Shown here one piece after another: positions 14,285 to 21,160 of a stretch of 21,160 bases of DNA. The stretch's first letter is position 1. Each line of letters starts with the position of its first letter. This DNA comes from Verrucomicrobiota bacterium (lineage in GTDB: Bacteria > Verrucomicrobiota > Verrucomicrobiia > Chthoniobacterales > UBA10450), in assembly GCA_003218785.1 (NCBI GenBank), contig QHOM01000125.1, positions 1 to 21,160 of the forward strand. Direction: 5' to 3'. The notes under the pieces are model-generated. The model saw nothing but the letters and a program-made list of their open reading frames with translations. It searched no databases and was not told the origin of the DNA. The position numbers and the translations under genes are program-made.

Positions 14285-16810
14285 ATGGCCTTCTGGCAGG
14301 TTGGCGATTCAACTAACAAACAAAACCTCAGAGTTAGTCGCCATCATCCGATGAGCTGGGTCACCATTGTCTGGTCGATGAACGCAGCCGCGTGTTTGAC
14401 GCTCGCGGGTTTTTATTGCGTGGTCTGGTGCAAACAGCGCGACAACTGGGTGCATTTGCTGTTTTCGTCTAGCGCTGTCGCCGCGGCGGCCATCGCCGCG
14501 TTCGAGTTAGCGATGATGCATGCCCAGACAGTCGGGCGATACGAAGCACTCCTGCGCTGGATACATGTGCCCGTGTGGGTGCTCGTTGTCTCGTTCGTGG
14601 GTTTCGTGCGACTCTATCTCCACGCCGGACGATCATGGCTCGCGTGGGGTATCTGCGGCCTGCGGACACTGGTGTTGATTCTCAATTTCATTTTTACGCC
14701 GAATCTTAACTACCGGCAAATTACAAGCCTCCGCCAGTTCTCGTGGGGGGGCGGTGAGATCATCTCGGTACCGATCGGCGTGGCCAATCCGTGGGGCCTG
14801 CTTAGTTCGGTGAGCCTACTGTTGCTGCTTATCTTTTTCGTCGATGCCACGATTACCGTCTGGCGACGGGGCGACCGGCGACGCGCTTTAGTTGTCGGCG
14901 GCAGCATGATTTTCGGCGCGATTCTGGCATGGCACGTCCCGCTCGTGATGTGGGGAATCATCGACATCCCGTTTTTCCTCTGCTTCGCATATTCGGGAAT
15001 CGTGGCGGCGATGGGCTATGAGCTGAGTAACGACATGGCTCGAGCGGCGCAACTCGCGCGTGAATTGGAAGTAAGCGATAAGAGACTCAACTTAGCCGCC
15101 GACTCGGCTGATCTCGGGCTGTGGGAGTGGGATTTGAGCAAAGATGAGATCTGGGTCACGCCGACGCGCCGTGCTAAGTTGGGCTTGCCTGTTTCCGAAA
15201 AGATCACATTCGAAGACGTCATTTCCCGATTGCACGTAGATGATCGCGATCTACTTCGACAGGCAATCAAGGATGCGATCGAAAACGGCAAAGATTACGA
15301 GGCAGAGTATCGGATTCCCCTTGCGGACGGCAGTGTGCGCTGGGTCGCAGCGCGTGGACGCGCCGACGTGAACAAACATGGGAAGCCGATGCGACTTCTG
15401 GGAGTCAGCATGGACGTCACTGCTCGAAAACAGACAGAGCTCCAGGCCCAACAGCATCGCGATGAACTTGAGCAACTGAGACAGCGGAAGACCGCGTTGC
15501 TTCAGAAGGAGGTCGCCGAGCGCGCCCGGCTCGAGCGTGAGGTGATCGAGATCTGTGCGCGCGAACAACGGCGGATTGCCTACGATTTGCACGACGGTGT
15601 TGGACAACACCTCGTCGGCATCGCTTTGAGCGCCAAACTGCTCGAGCAAGAATTGCGCGCAGCACGTCCGAAGGAAGCTGAAAAGGCCTTAGCGATCGTC
15701 CGGCTTGCCAATGAAGCAGCCAGGCAGACCCGGCTCACCGCACGCAGTCTCGAGGGAGCCGACCGAGATTTGAAAACGGCCCTCCAGGCGCTCGCAACGA
15801 GTGTGCGGAAGAATTGCGGGGTTGACGGCATCGTGAAAGCCGACACTTCCTCTCTTCCGGTTAGCGCGCCTGTGGCAGCCCAACTTTATCGGATCGCGCA
15901 GGAAGCGGTGCATAATGCGGTGGAGCACGGTGCCGCTCGCGAGGTGCGGATCGATCTTGCCTGCAATCAGAAGAACATGGTGCTGACCATACGAGACGAC
16001 GGGAGGGGGTTCGATGCGACTAAAAGGCACAATCGTCACCTGCCGCGTGCCGCTGCACGCGGAGATCGGCGTTCGTCCCATACCATGACACCGAACGGAC
16101 AAGGCCAGAAAAAATCGCGCGTCATCGTGATCGAGGATCATCCGGTGGTGTGCAATGGCCTCAAGCAATTGATTGATGGCCAGCCGGACCTCACCTGTAC
16201 CGACGCAGCCGACAATACCTCGGACGCGAAGCGGCTCGTCGAGCAATGCAAACCCGATCTCATGCTTCTCGATTTGCGTCTGAAGGGTGGTGATGCGCTT
16301 GACCTGATCAAATCATTGCGGGTCGAGCATCCCGCCCTAAAGATGCTCGTCCTTTCGCAATACGACGAGTTGATTTTCGCCGAACGCGTGCTCCGTGCCG
16401 GCGCCTCTGGTTACATCATGAAAGAAAACGCCACGAACGAGGTGCTGCGAGCAGTGCGCAAAGTCCTGGCCGGAGAATTATATTTCAGCGAAAGGGTCGC
16501 CGCCGCCGTAGTCGAGCGAAGCCTGCGAGAAAAACCGGGTGCCTCGCACCTCGGTCTGGAGCGCCTGTCGGATCGCGAGCTGGAGGTTTTTCAACTCATC
16601 GGCGCATCCTACAGCACGCCGGAGATTGCGGAGCGATTTCACCTCAGCCCCAAGACCGTCGAGACCCACCGCGAAAAAATCAAATGCAAACTGTGCCTCC
16701 ACAATGCCGCTGAACTCAAGCAGTTTGCCCGGAAGTGGGCTGCGGAAAATCTGTCGCCGACCCAATCTTGGACGACCTCCCGTGCTCGACAGGCCCAGCC
16801 CAAGAAGTAA
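14285..16810 (+). CDS. Histidine kinase fused to NarL-type response regulator by a deletion
   Basis: 841 codons from 14285; the ATG at 14351 (MSWVTIVWS) is an equally likely start, neither having a clear ribosome binding site. Order: seven-helix N-terminal membrane sensor (about 24-245), PAS domain (265-385, ending 'LLGVSMDVTARKQ'), coiled coil (385-425), HisKA_3 dimerisation domain with phospho-accepting H436 (YDLHDGVGQHL), and the HATPase N-box (EAVHNAVEHG) and G1 box (DDGRGFD). After 'FDATKR' (581) the kinase core breaks off: the G2 (GxGL) box and ATP lid are missing. The expected tail, GTIVTCRVPLHAEIG and onward, is present in another frame at 16026-16088, ending in a TGA that overlaps the response-regulator ATG (ATGA). 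So the ancestral locus was two coupled genes; an internal deletion removed perhaps 40-50 codons, shifted frame and joined them. Kinase activity is probably lost. Confidence 0.85.
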   Translation: MAFWQVGDSTNKQNLRVSRHHPMSWVTIVWSMNAAACLTLAGFYCVVWCKQRDNWVHLLFSSSAVAAAAIAAFELAMMHAQTVGRYEALLRWIHVPVWVLVVSFVGFVRLYLHAGRSWLAWGICGLRTLVLILNFIFTPNLNYRQITSLRQFSWGGGEIISVPIGVANPWGLLSSVSLLLLLIFFVDATITVWRRGDRRRALVVGGSMIFGAILAWHVPLVMWGIIDIPFFLCFAYSGIVAAMGYELSNDMARAAQLARELEVSDKRLNLAADSADLGLWEWDLSKDEIWVTPTRRAKLGLPVSEKITFEDVISRLHVDDRDLLRQAIKDAIENGKDYEAEYRIPLADGSVRWVAARGRADVNKHGKPMRLLGVSMDVTARKQTELQAQQHRDELEQLRQRKTALLQKEVAERARLEREVIEICAREQRRIAYDLHDGVGQHLVGIALSAKLLEQELRAARPKEAEKALAIVRLANEAARQTRLTARSLEGADRDLKTALQALATSVRKNCGVDGIVKADTSSLPVSAPVAAQLYRIAQEAVHNAVEHGAAREVRIDLACNQKNMVLTIRDDGRGFDATKRHNRHLPRAAARGDRRSSHTMTPNGQGQKKSRVIVIEDHPVVCNGLKQLIDGQPDLTCTDAADNTSDAKRLVEQCKPDLMLLDLRLKGGDALDLIKSLRVEHPALKMLVLSQYDELIFAERVLRAGASGYIMKENATNEVLRAVRKVLAGELYFSERVAAAVVERSLREKPGASHLGLERLSDRELEVFQLIGASYSTPEIAERFHLSPKTVETHREKIKCKLCLHNAAELKQFARKWAAENLSPTQSWTTSRARQAQPKK
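16085..16810 (+). CDS. NarL/FixJ-family response regulator (original cistron inside the fused frame)
   Basis: 241 aa if started at its own ATG (16085), the start implied by the ATGA overlap with the old kinase stop. The receiver domain has the acidic pair (IEDHPVV), phospho-acceptor Asp in LMLLDLRL and the conserved Lys in YIMKENA. The C-terminal LuxR-type helix-turn-helix reads LSDRELEVFQLIGASYSTPE followed by IAERFHLSPKTVETHREKIK, complete and with normal motif spacing. All key residues are intact, so this part should still bind DNA and be phosphorylatable, by another kinase if its own is dead. It could be made alone by re-initiation or as the C-terminal part of the fusion. The tail after 'KWAAENL' is Ser/Arg-rich and not conserved in the family. 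Confidence 0.8.
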   Translation: MTPNGQGQKKSRVIVIEDHPVVCNGLKQLIDGQPDLTCTDAADNTSDAKRLVEQCKPDLMLLDLRLKGGDALDLIKSLRVEHPALKMLVLSQYDELIFAERVLRAGASGYIMKENATNEVLRAVRKVLAGELYFSERVAAAVVERSLREKPGASHLGLERLSDRELEVFQLIGASYSTPEIAERFHLSPKTVETHREKIKCKLCLHNAAELKQFARKWAAENLSPTQSWTTSRARQAQPKK

Positions 16811-17090
16811 GCCGTCGCCCTTTTCTGTAGTGGCGGGCGTGTCGCCCGCAATCGTTAATTTAGCATAGCGCTTCGCGCAGCCAAGCGTCTACAGAGGTGC
16901 GCGCAGTAAAGTGGCTACAGCTCATGCGCGATCAATGTAAACGAACGCCGCCTCCCTGGTCATAACTTCAACGAAACGCTCTTTTCTTCTATCATGGTGC
17001 TAATTCCCCAAGCGAGTGCTTCCGGAACCAGAAAATTAAACCGAAGAATTAGCGCGAAAAACCAGACAGAAAATTAAAATGAAAATGAAA
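16811..17090. other. Intergenic region between response regulator and sigma factor element
   Basis: No gene seen. Holds the hairpin repeat at 16825-16849, then AT-rich sequence with repeated GAAAATTAAA-like stretches (17026-17090) leading into element C. Confidence 0.5.
16825..16849. repeat. Dispersed hairpin repeat, copy 1
   Basis: CTGTAGTG followed by GCGGGCG-TGT-CGCCCGC, a perfect 7-bp stem with 3-nt loop (16833-16849). The same element lies inverted at 21024-21048, with compensating changes in both stem arms. Placed 15 bp after the response-regulator stop, it may also stop transcription, but no T-run follows. Confidence 0.65.
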
Positions 17091-17150
17091 CAATCGTTTC
17101 TGGAAAGTTTCGGAATTTTTCGAGAACCTCGCCCTGCAATTTCCGGATAA
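17091..17150 (+). promoter_or_regulatory. Dispersed leader element, copy C (possible autoregulatory ECF promoter)
   Basis: Starts with the same 16 bp as copy B, then diverges with small gaps but keeps CTCGCCCTGCAATTTCCGGA against TTCGCTCCGCAATTCTCGGA. AGAAC (17123-17127), 16 bp, then CGGATAA (17144-17150). Lies about 60 bp before the ECF sigma factor start, where an autoregulated promoter would be expected. Confidence 0.5.
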
Positions 17151-17194
17151 CGATACTGACGTTTTTTTTGAAGGTTTAAGCTTGCCTGACAATT

Positions 17195-17209
17195 GCATAA
17201 ATATTATGC
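17195..17209. repeat. AT-rich palindrome before the sigma factor start
   Basis: GCATAA-ATA-TTATGC, a perfect 6-bp stem ending 3 nt before the GTG at 17213 and overlying the place of a ribosome binding site. It could mask translation initiation or be an operator; it may also be chance. Confidence 0.35.
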
Positions 17210-17212
17210 TGC

Positions 17213-17986
17213 GTGCTTTTGAATTCAGATACCCCCATTATCGGTCAGCGCCGCGACCGCTTCGTGACGACGCGGTGGAGCGTCATTCTTTCCTGCGCGG
17301 ATTCGGAAGGCGGCGAGCAGAAGACGCGCAAGGCGCTGGCCGAGCTTTGCAAAATTTATTGGCGGCCGGTTTTCGCTTTCATCTACCACCAGGGCCATTC
17401 CGTCCCCAACGCACAGGATCTCACCCAGGATTTTTTCGTTATGGTGCTTAAAGGTCAACTCCTTCAGCGTGCCGATCGGAATCGCGGACGATTCCGCTCG
17501 CTCATGCTCAAGGCGGTGCAGGATTTCTTGCGGAATGCCGAAGCAAAGCGTCACACGCGGAAACGTGGTGGCCACGTGCAATTTGTTTCCTGGGACGAAT
17601 GGATGGCGGAGGCGCCATCGCATTTGTCGATTCCAACCCAGGATTCGCAGAGCTGGTCGCCGGAACGGATTTTTGATGTGCGCTGGGCGGCAACGGTGGT
17701 CGAGCGCGCGTTGCGGCGATTGGGCGATGAATGCGAAAAGCGTGGCCGGCGGCGTGTCTTTGATGTGTTGAGCGTTTGTCTCACGGCGGAGCGAGAAGAT
17801 GTTTGCTACGCCAAATTCTCAAAGACGCTCGGCCTGTCGGAAGTGGCGCTGAAAAGCCTCGTGCACCGGTTGCGCGGGCGCTATCGCGGGCTGCTCCGCG
17901 AGGAAGTTGCCAGAACCGTCGAGAAACCCGACGAAATCGAGGACGAACTCCGGTATCTGTTCTCGGCGTTGACTGCCGCGAAGTGA
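17213..17986 (+). CDS. ECF-type RNA polymerase sigma factor
   Basis: 257 aa. Starts with the 'RFVTTRWSVIL' motif typical of ECF sigma factors that accompany Ser/Thr kinases in Planctomycetota and Verrucomicrobiota. Region 2 spans about residues 40-115 (LCKIYWRPVFAFIYHQG, DLTQDFFVMVL, GRFRSLMLKAVQDFL), a longer than usual linker follows (WDEWMAEAPSHL), and region 4 spans about 165-235 (WAATVVERALRRLGDECEKR, FSKTLGLSEVALKSLVHRLR). The length exceeds the roughly 190 aa of ordinary ECFs because of the linker. The GTG at 17213 is the first start in frame; no clear ribosome binding site, and a TTG at 17219 is possible. No anti-sigma gene is adjacent; the transmembrane Ser/Thr kinase 147 bp downstream is the likely regulator, as in the known EcfP/PknT pair of Vibrio, where kinase phosphorylation activates the sigma factor. 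Confidence 0.9.
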   Translation: MLLNSDTPIIGQRRDRFVTTRWSVILSCADSEGGEQKTRKALAELCKIYWRPVFAFIYHQGHSVPNAQDLTQDFFVMVLKGQLLQRADRNRGRFRSLMLKAVQDFLRNAEAKRHTRKRGGHVQFVSWDEWMAEAPSHLSIPTQDSQSWSPERIFDVRWAATVVERALRRLGDECEKRGRRRVFDVLSVCLTAEREDVCYAKFSKTLGLSEVALKSLVHRLRGRYRGLLREEVARTVEKPDEIEDELRYLFSALTAAK

Positions 17987-18065
17987 TTTAACGATTTAAA
18001 AATTTAGCGATTGACGACTGATGATTCACAATTCACAATTCACAATTGACGACTCACGATTCAGC
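17986..18065. repeat. Degenerate tandem array of 8- and 7-bp units
   Basis: Three 8-mers (ATTTAACG, ATTTAAAA, ATTTAGCG) pass into eight phased heptamers: ATTGACG, ACTGATG, ATTCACA three times, ATTGACG, ACTCACG, ATTCAGC. It fills most of the 147-bp gap between the sigma factor and kinase genes. Similar in form to the heptanucleotide tandem repeats (STRR) known in cyanobacteria; no function is assigned. Confidence 0.75.
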
Positions 18066-18133
18066 ATCGCTTCATCCCTGCCCCCTTGTAACTTTGTAAT
18101 TTTGCAACAGTTGTAGTTTTTCAACATTTCCCC

Positions 18134-20956
18134 ATGAACGCCCCTTCTACTTCGGTGCGGCTCCGGAAAGAACCGGTCCCGTGTCCAGAATGTGGATCGA
18201 CATCACGGGTTGGGCGCGGTCTCTGTTTGACCTGTCTGCTGTATCAGGGTCTGGACGCTGATACTTGCAACCATGAAACGCTCGAGGACGTGCTCGCTGG
18301 AATCGATGTGCGCGACGCCGATTGGCGGCTGGGCAATTATCAAATTCTCGAAGAGATCGGGCGCGGCGGCATGGGCGTCATTTATCGCGCCCGGCAACGG
18401 CACTCGCGGCGCATCGTCGCAGTAAAACAGATTTTATCCTACCACGCTGATTCGCAGGAGACGCTGGTTCGTTTCCGCCGTGAAGCGCAAGCCGCGGCGA
18501 GGCTCGATCATCCGAACATTCTGCCGATTTATGAAGTCGGCGAGAACGAGGACGGCCTTCCATCCTTCAGCATGAAATTTGCGTCCGGCGGCAGTCTGTT
18601 GGACGCGGGGCCGGCTCTGCGTAACGACCCGCGCCGCAGCGTGGCGCTAATGGCAAAAGTCGCCCGCGCCGTCCAATACGCGCACGTTGATGGCATTCTT
18701 CATCGGGATCTAAAACCGGGAAACATTTTGCTCGACGGGCGCGGCGAACCGTTGGTGAGCGATTTCGGATTGGCCAAATGGCTCGACACCCCGAGCGATC
18801 TTACGCACACGATGACGATTTTTGGCACACCCGGTTATATCGCGCCCGAACAAGCAAACGGATCGGCTGCGAAACTCACACCGGCGGCGGACATTTACAG
18901 TCTCGGCGCGATCTTGTTTAATCTTTTCACCGGCCGGCCACCATTCCTGGGCGAGCACGCGCTTGCGGTGATTCAACAAGCCGGGCAAAAGCCCGCGCCG
19001 AAACTGCGCTCTCTCGCGCCAGCGCTCGATCGCGATCTGGAAACCATTTGCGCAAAATGTCTGGAGCGCGAACCAAACGCTCGTTATCGCTCCGCCGGCG
19101 ATCTGGCCGAAGACCTTGAACGCTGGCTCGCAGGCCGCCATATCATTGCGCGTCCTGTTTCGGCGCCGGTGCGCGCGCTGCGCTGGTCGCGACGTAATCC
19201 AGCTATTGCAGGAATGGCCGCGCTCTTGCTCGCACTGGGAGCAGCGGTCGGGATAATGACGTGGAAAAGCGAACTAGTAAACCGTCCAATAACAGCTGGA
19301 ATCGCTGTGCTGCCCTTTGAAAATTTGAGCGAAGGCAAAGAGAGCGCGTTGTTTGCCGATGGCATTCAAGACGGCATTTTGACAAAGCTGGCCAAGGTAG
19401 CCGACCTCAAAGTAATCAGCCGCACCAGCGTCATGGAATATCGTGGCGCACGGAATACGCAGCAAATCGGGCGGGCACTGAATGTTTCTCACGTGCTGGA
19501 GGGAAGTGTCCACAGGAACGCGGACAAGATCCATGTAAACGCCAAATTGATTGATACGCGCACCGACACCTACGTTTGGGCGGAGGAATACGATGGGGAT
19601 TTGACTGACATGTTCGCACTGCAAAGCGAGATCGCGCAAAAAGTCGCAGATCATCTTCAAACCAAAGTCTCAGTTGTCGAGAAAGCCGCCATTGCAGAGC
19701 CACCGACCGGGGACCTTGTTGCCTACGATCTCTACCTGCGAGCCAAGGATCTCATCAATGGCATTCCCTTTACCGCGCGGGCAAAAGAAGATTTGCTCCA
19801 AGCCGTGCAACTGCTTGACCAGGCTGTTGCACGCGACCCTTCGTTCTTTACTGCTTATTATCAGCTAGCAGGAGCGCATGACCGGATGTACTTCCTTGGA
19901 TTCGACCATACAGACGCGCGCCTTCACTTGGCTGAAACAGCCGTTCAATCGATTCGAAGTCTGCGCGCCGGCTCTGGAGAGGCCCATCTGGCCGTTGCTC
20001 AGCACCTTTACTGGGCGTATCGCGATTACGACCGGGCCCACCAGGAGCTGGTTGCCGCCCGGCGTACGCTGCCGAACGAATCGCGCATTCCTCTTTTGGC
20101 TGGGTACATTGACCGGCGGCAGGGTCATTGGGAGAAATCCATCGAGGAAATGAAGCAGGCGTTGGAGTTGGATCCGCGCAATTTTTCCATACTCCAGCAA
20201 ATCTCCCTTACTTACGAAGCTTTGCGCCACTACAGAGAGATGGCCGCCTCTCTGGACCGCGCGCTGATCATCGCACCGAAGGACGTTCCCAGCCGGGTAA
20301 GGCGCGCTTGGGTTGATCTTGAATCGCGCGCAAATCCAAAACCGCTGCATACGGCAATTGAGACGATCCTGGCCGAGGACCCGAACGCAGCGCCGGTTCT
20401 CGTTGACTTGTGGCTCGATCTTGCCTTACGCGAGCGCGATCCTGCCGCTGCTGAACGCGTGCTGGCTGCCATGCCGGCCGGCGGGTGTTACGAGGAAAAC
20501 ATTCCATTCCCCAACAGTTGGTGCGAGGGTGTTGTCGCCCGGCTTCGCGGCGATGAGCAGGCTGCTCGCGCCGCCTTCATTAGCGCCCGAAAAGAACTCG
20601 AGCAAACCGTGCGCGACCAACCCGATTATGCAGCGGGTCTCTGTGCGCTCGGCGTGGTTGATGCCGCGTTGGGAAATAAGGAAGACGCTATCCGCGAAGG
20701 CCGGCGCGCTGTCGAGTTGATACCCGTCAGCAAGAGCGCCATCGAGGGCCCGATGTTGATCCAATACCTGGCCGTCATTTATGCCTGGACGGGTGACAAG
20801 GATCGCGCGATCGAACGATTAGCTGAGACAGCGAAGCTTCCGGGTAGCCATGTGACTTACGGCTATTTGCGTCTCAATCCGCTTTGGGACCCGCTGCGCG
20901 GGGACCCGCGCTTTAATAAAATTGTCGCTTCGCTTGCGCCGAAGGGTTCTAAATGA
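18134..20956 (+). CDS. Transmembrane Ser/Thr protein kinase with TolB/FlgO-like domain and TPRs
   Basis: 940 aa. Starts with a small zinc-ribbon-like motif (C17-x2-C20-x10-C31-x2-C34), then a Hanks-type kinase (about 67-335) with the glycine loop GRGGMG, K98 (VAVKQI), HRDLKPGN (catalytic D192), DFG (210-212) and APE (237-239): all catalytic residues are present. One membrane helix at about 356-377 (AIAGMAALLLALGAAVGIMTW). The outer part has a TolB/FlgO-like domain (GIAVLPFENLSEGKESALFADG) and TPRs ending WDPLRGDPRFNKIVASLAPK, closely similar over about 560 residues to the cyclase proteins in the left part of the window. It probably senses an envelope state and phosphorylates cytoplasmic targets, the adjacent ECF sigma factor being the obvious candidate. 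The ATG at 18134 has no strong ribosome binding site. Separated from the sigma factor gene by the tandem array, so coupling is by transcript rather than overlap. Confidence 0.93.
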   Translation: MNAPSTSVRLRKEPVPCPECGSTSRVGRGLCLTCLLYQGLDADTCNHETLEDVLAGIDVRDADWRLGNYQILEEIGRGGMGVIYRARQRHSRRIVAVKQILSYHADSQETLVRFRREAQAAARLDHPNILPIYEVGENEDGLPSFSMKFASGGSLLDAGPALRNDPRRSVALMAKVARAVQYAHVDGILHRDLKPGNILLDGRGEPLVSDFGLAKWLDTPSDLTHTMTIFGTPGYIAPEQANGSAAKLTPAADIYSLGAILFNLFTGRPPFLGEHALAVIQQAGQKPAPKLRSLAPALDRDLETICAKCLEREPNARYRSAGDLAEDLERWLAGRHIIARPVSAPVRALRWSRRNPAIAGMAALLLALGAAVGIMTWKSELVNRPITAGIAVLPFENLSEGKESALFADGIQDGILTKLAKVADLKVISRTSVMEYRGARNTQQIGRALNVSHVLEGSVHRNADKIHVNAKLIDTRTDTYVWAEEYDGDLTDMFALQSEIAQKVADHLQTKVSVVEKAAIAEPPTGDLVAYDLYLRAKDLINGIPFTARAKEDLLQAVQLLDQAVARDPSFFTAYYQLAGAHDRMYFLGFDHTDARLHLAETAVQSIRSLRAGSGEAHLAVAQHLYWAYRDYDRAHQELVAARRTLPNESRIPLLAGYIDRRQGHWEKSIEEMKQALELDPRNFSILQQISLTYEALRHYREMAASLDRALIIAPKDVPSRVRRAWVDLESRANPKPLHTAIETILAEDPNAAPVLVDLWLDLALRERDPAAAERVLAAMPAGGCYEENIPFPNSWCEGVVARLRGDEQAARAAFISARKELEQTVRDQPDYAAGLCALGVVDAALGNKEDAIREGRRAVELIPVSKSAIEGPMLIQYLAVIYAWTGDKDRAIERLAETAKLPGSHVTYGYLRLNPLWDPLRGDPRFNKIVASLAPKGSK

Positions 20957-20977
20957 ATGCGGCTGGTGCCGCAGGGA
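20955..20977. repeat. Hairpin repeat at the end of the kinase gene, copy 1
   Basis: Contains TGCGGC-TGGT-GCCGCA (20958-20973), beginning within two bases of the kinase stop; the whole 23 bp recurs exactly at 21078-21100. May serve as a terminator or as a REP-like element. Confidence 0.65.
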
Positions 20978-21023
20978 GCACACTGTAGAGGCACCCGTGC
21001 CGGCTGCGACTGATTGAGCTTGC

Positions 21024-21048
21024 GCAGGCGACACGCCTGCCGCTACAG
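21024..21048. repeat. Dispersed hairpin repeat, copy 2 (inverted relative to 16825)
   Basis: GCAGGCG-ACA-CGCCTGC plus CGCTACAG. Against the copy at 16825 the stem pairs changed on both arms together (GGG/CCC to AGG/CCT), so the hairpin itself seems to be conserved. Confidence 0.65.
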
Positions 21049-21077
21049 CAAGCAATACGGGCAGCCGCCCCTTGATT

Positions 21078-21100
21078 GAATGCGGCTGGTGCCGCAGGGA
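21078..21100. repeat. Hairpin repeat, copy 2
   Basis: Exact 23-bp repeat of 20955-20977 in the same orientation. The last 60 bp of the window after it hold only AT-rich sequence with three TTAA-containing stretches and no gene. Confidence 0.65.
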
Positions 21101-21160
21101 AGTTGTGAACTTTCGACAGCAGAAAATCTTCTTAAATGGTCTTAAATCTTAAGTAATTTT

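Overview
The window reads as chromosomal DNA of a Gram-negative bacterium with a large signalling repertoire, most likely Verrucomicrobiota (Chthoniobacterales-like). The pointers are several paralogous cyclase/TolB-like/TPR proteins, an ECF sigma factor of the type that starts with an 'RFVTTRWSVIL' motif next to a Ser/Thr kinase, an HTTM membrane protein and short dispersed hairpin repeats. The taxonomic call is inference; Acidobacteriota or Planctomycetota are alternatives. No rRNA, tRNA, CRISPR array or transposase was recognised.

Left part (1-13067), all on the minus strand and so read right to left. A three-gene operon encodes a small anchored protein, a 203-aa membrane-anchored protein and an HTTM-domain protein (13067 to 11036). 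After it come four tandem paralogues of a class III nucleotidyl cyclase joined through one membrane helix to a TolB/FlgO-like domain and TPRs. Two are intact, each exactly 816 codons from a GTG start (10920-8470 and 8396-5946). Two are decayed: 5398-3031 has an 86-bp internal deletion and a replaced 3' end, and the one running off the left edge (446-1) has a one-base loss plus a stop codon. A previously unlisted 45-codon gene for an extremely basic protein (5744-5607), built from a 48-bp tandem duplication, lies between two of the cyclases. A BNR/Asp-box beta-propeller gene (2910-610) lies between the two decayed copies.

Right part (about 13350-20956), plus strand. It holds a start-less ribbon-helix-helix (CopG-like) coding remnant, a two-component locus, an ECF sigma factor and a Ser/Thr kinase. 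In the two-component locus a deletion in the kinase ATP-binding domain has fused the histidine kinase to its NarL-type response regulator; the lost kinase tail and the original ATGA stop/start overlap are still readable in another frame. The Ser/Thr kinase carries the same periplasmic TolB/TPR module as the cyclases, so one sensor type is attached to two different outputs.

A roughly 70-bp element occurs three times on the plus strand, ahead of the ribbon-helix-helix remnant, the two-component locus and the sigma factor. It contains a GGAAC-N16-CGGA pattern like an ECF promoter and could be the target of the sigma factor encoded here. A degenerate heptanucleotide tandem array separates sigma factor and kinase, and hairpin repeats follow the response regulator and the kinase.

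Taken together this is a signal-transduction island: envelope-facing sensor modules linked to cyclic-nucleotide synthesis, Ser/Thr phosphorylation, an ECF sigma factor and a two-component pathway, with visible duplication, domain exchange and gene decay.
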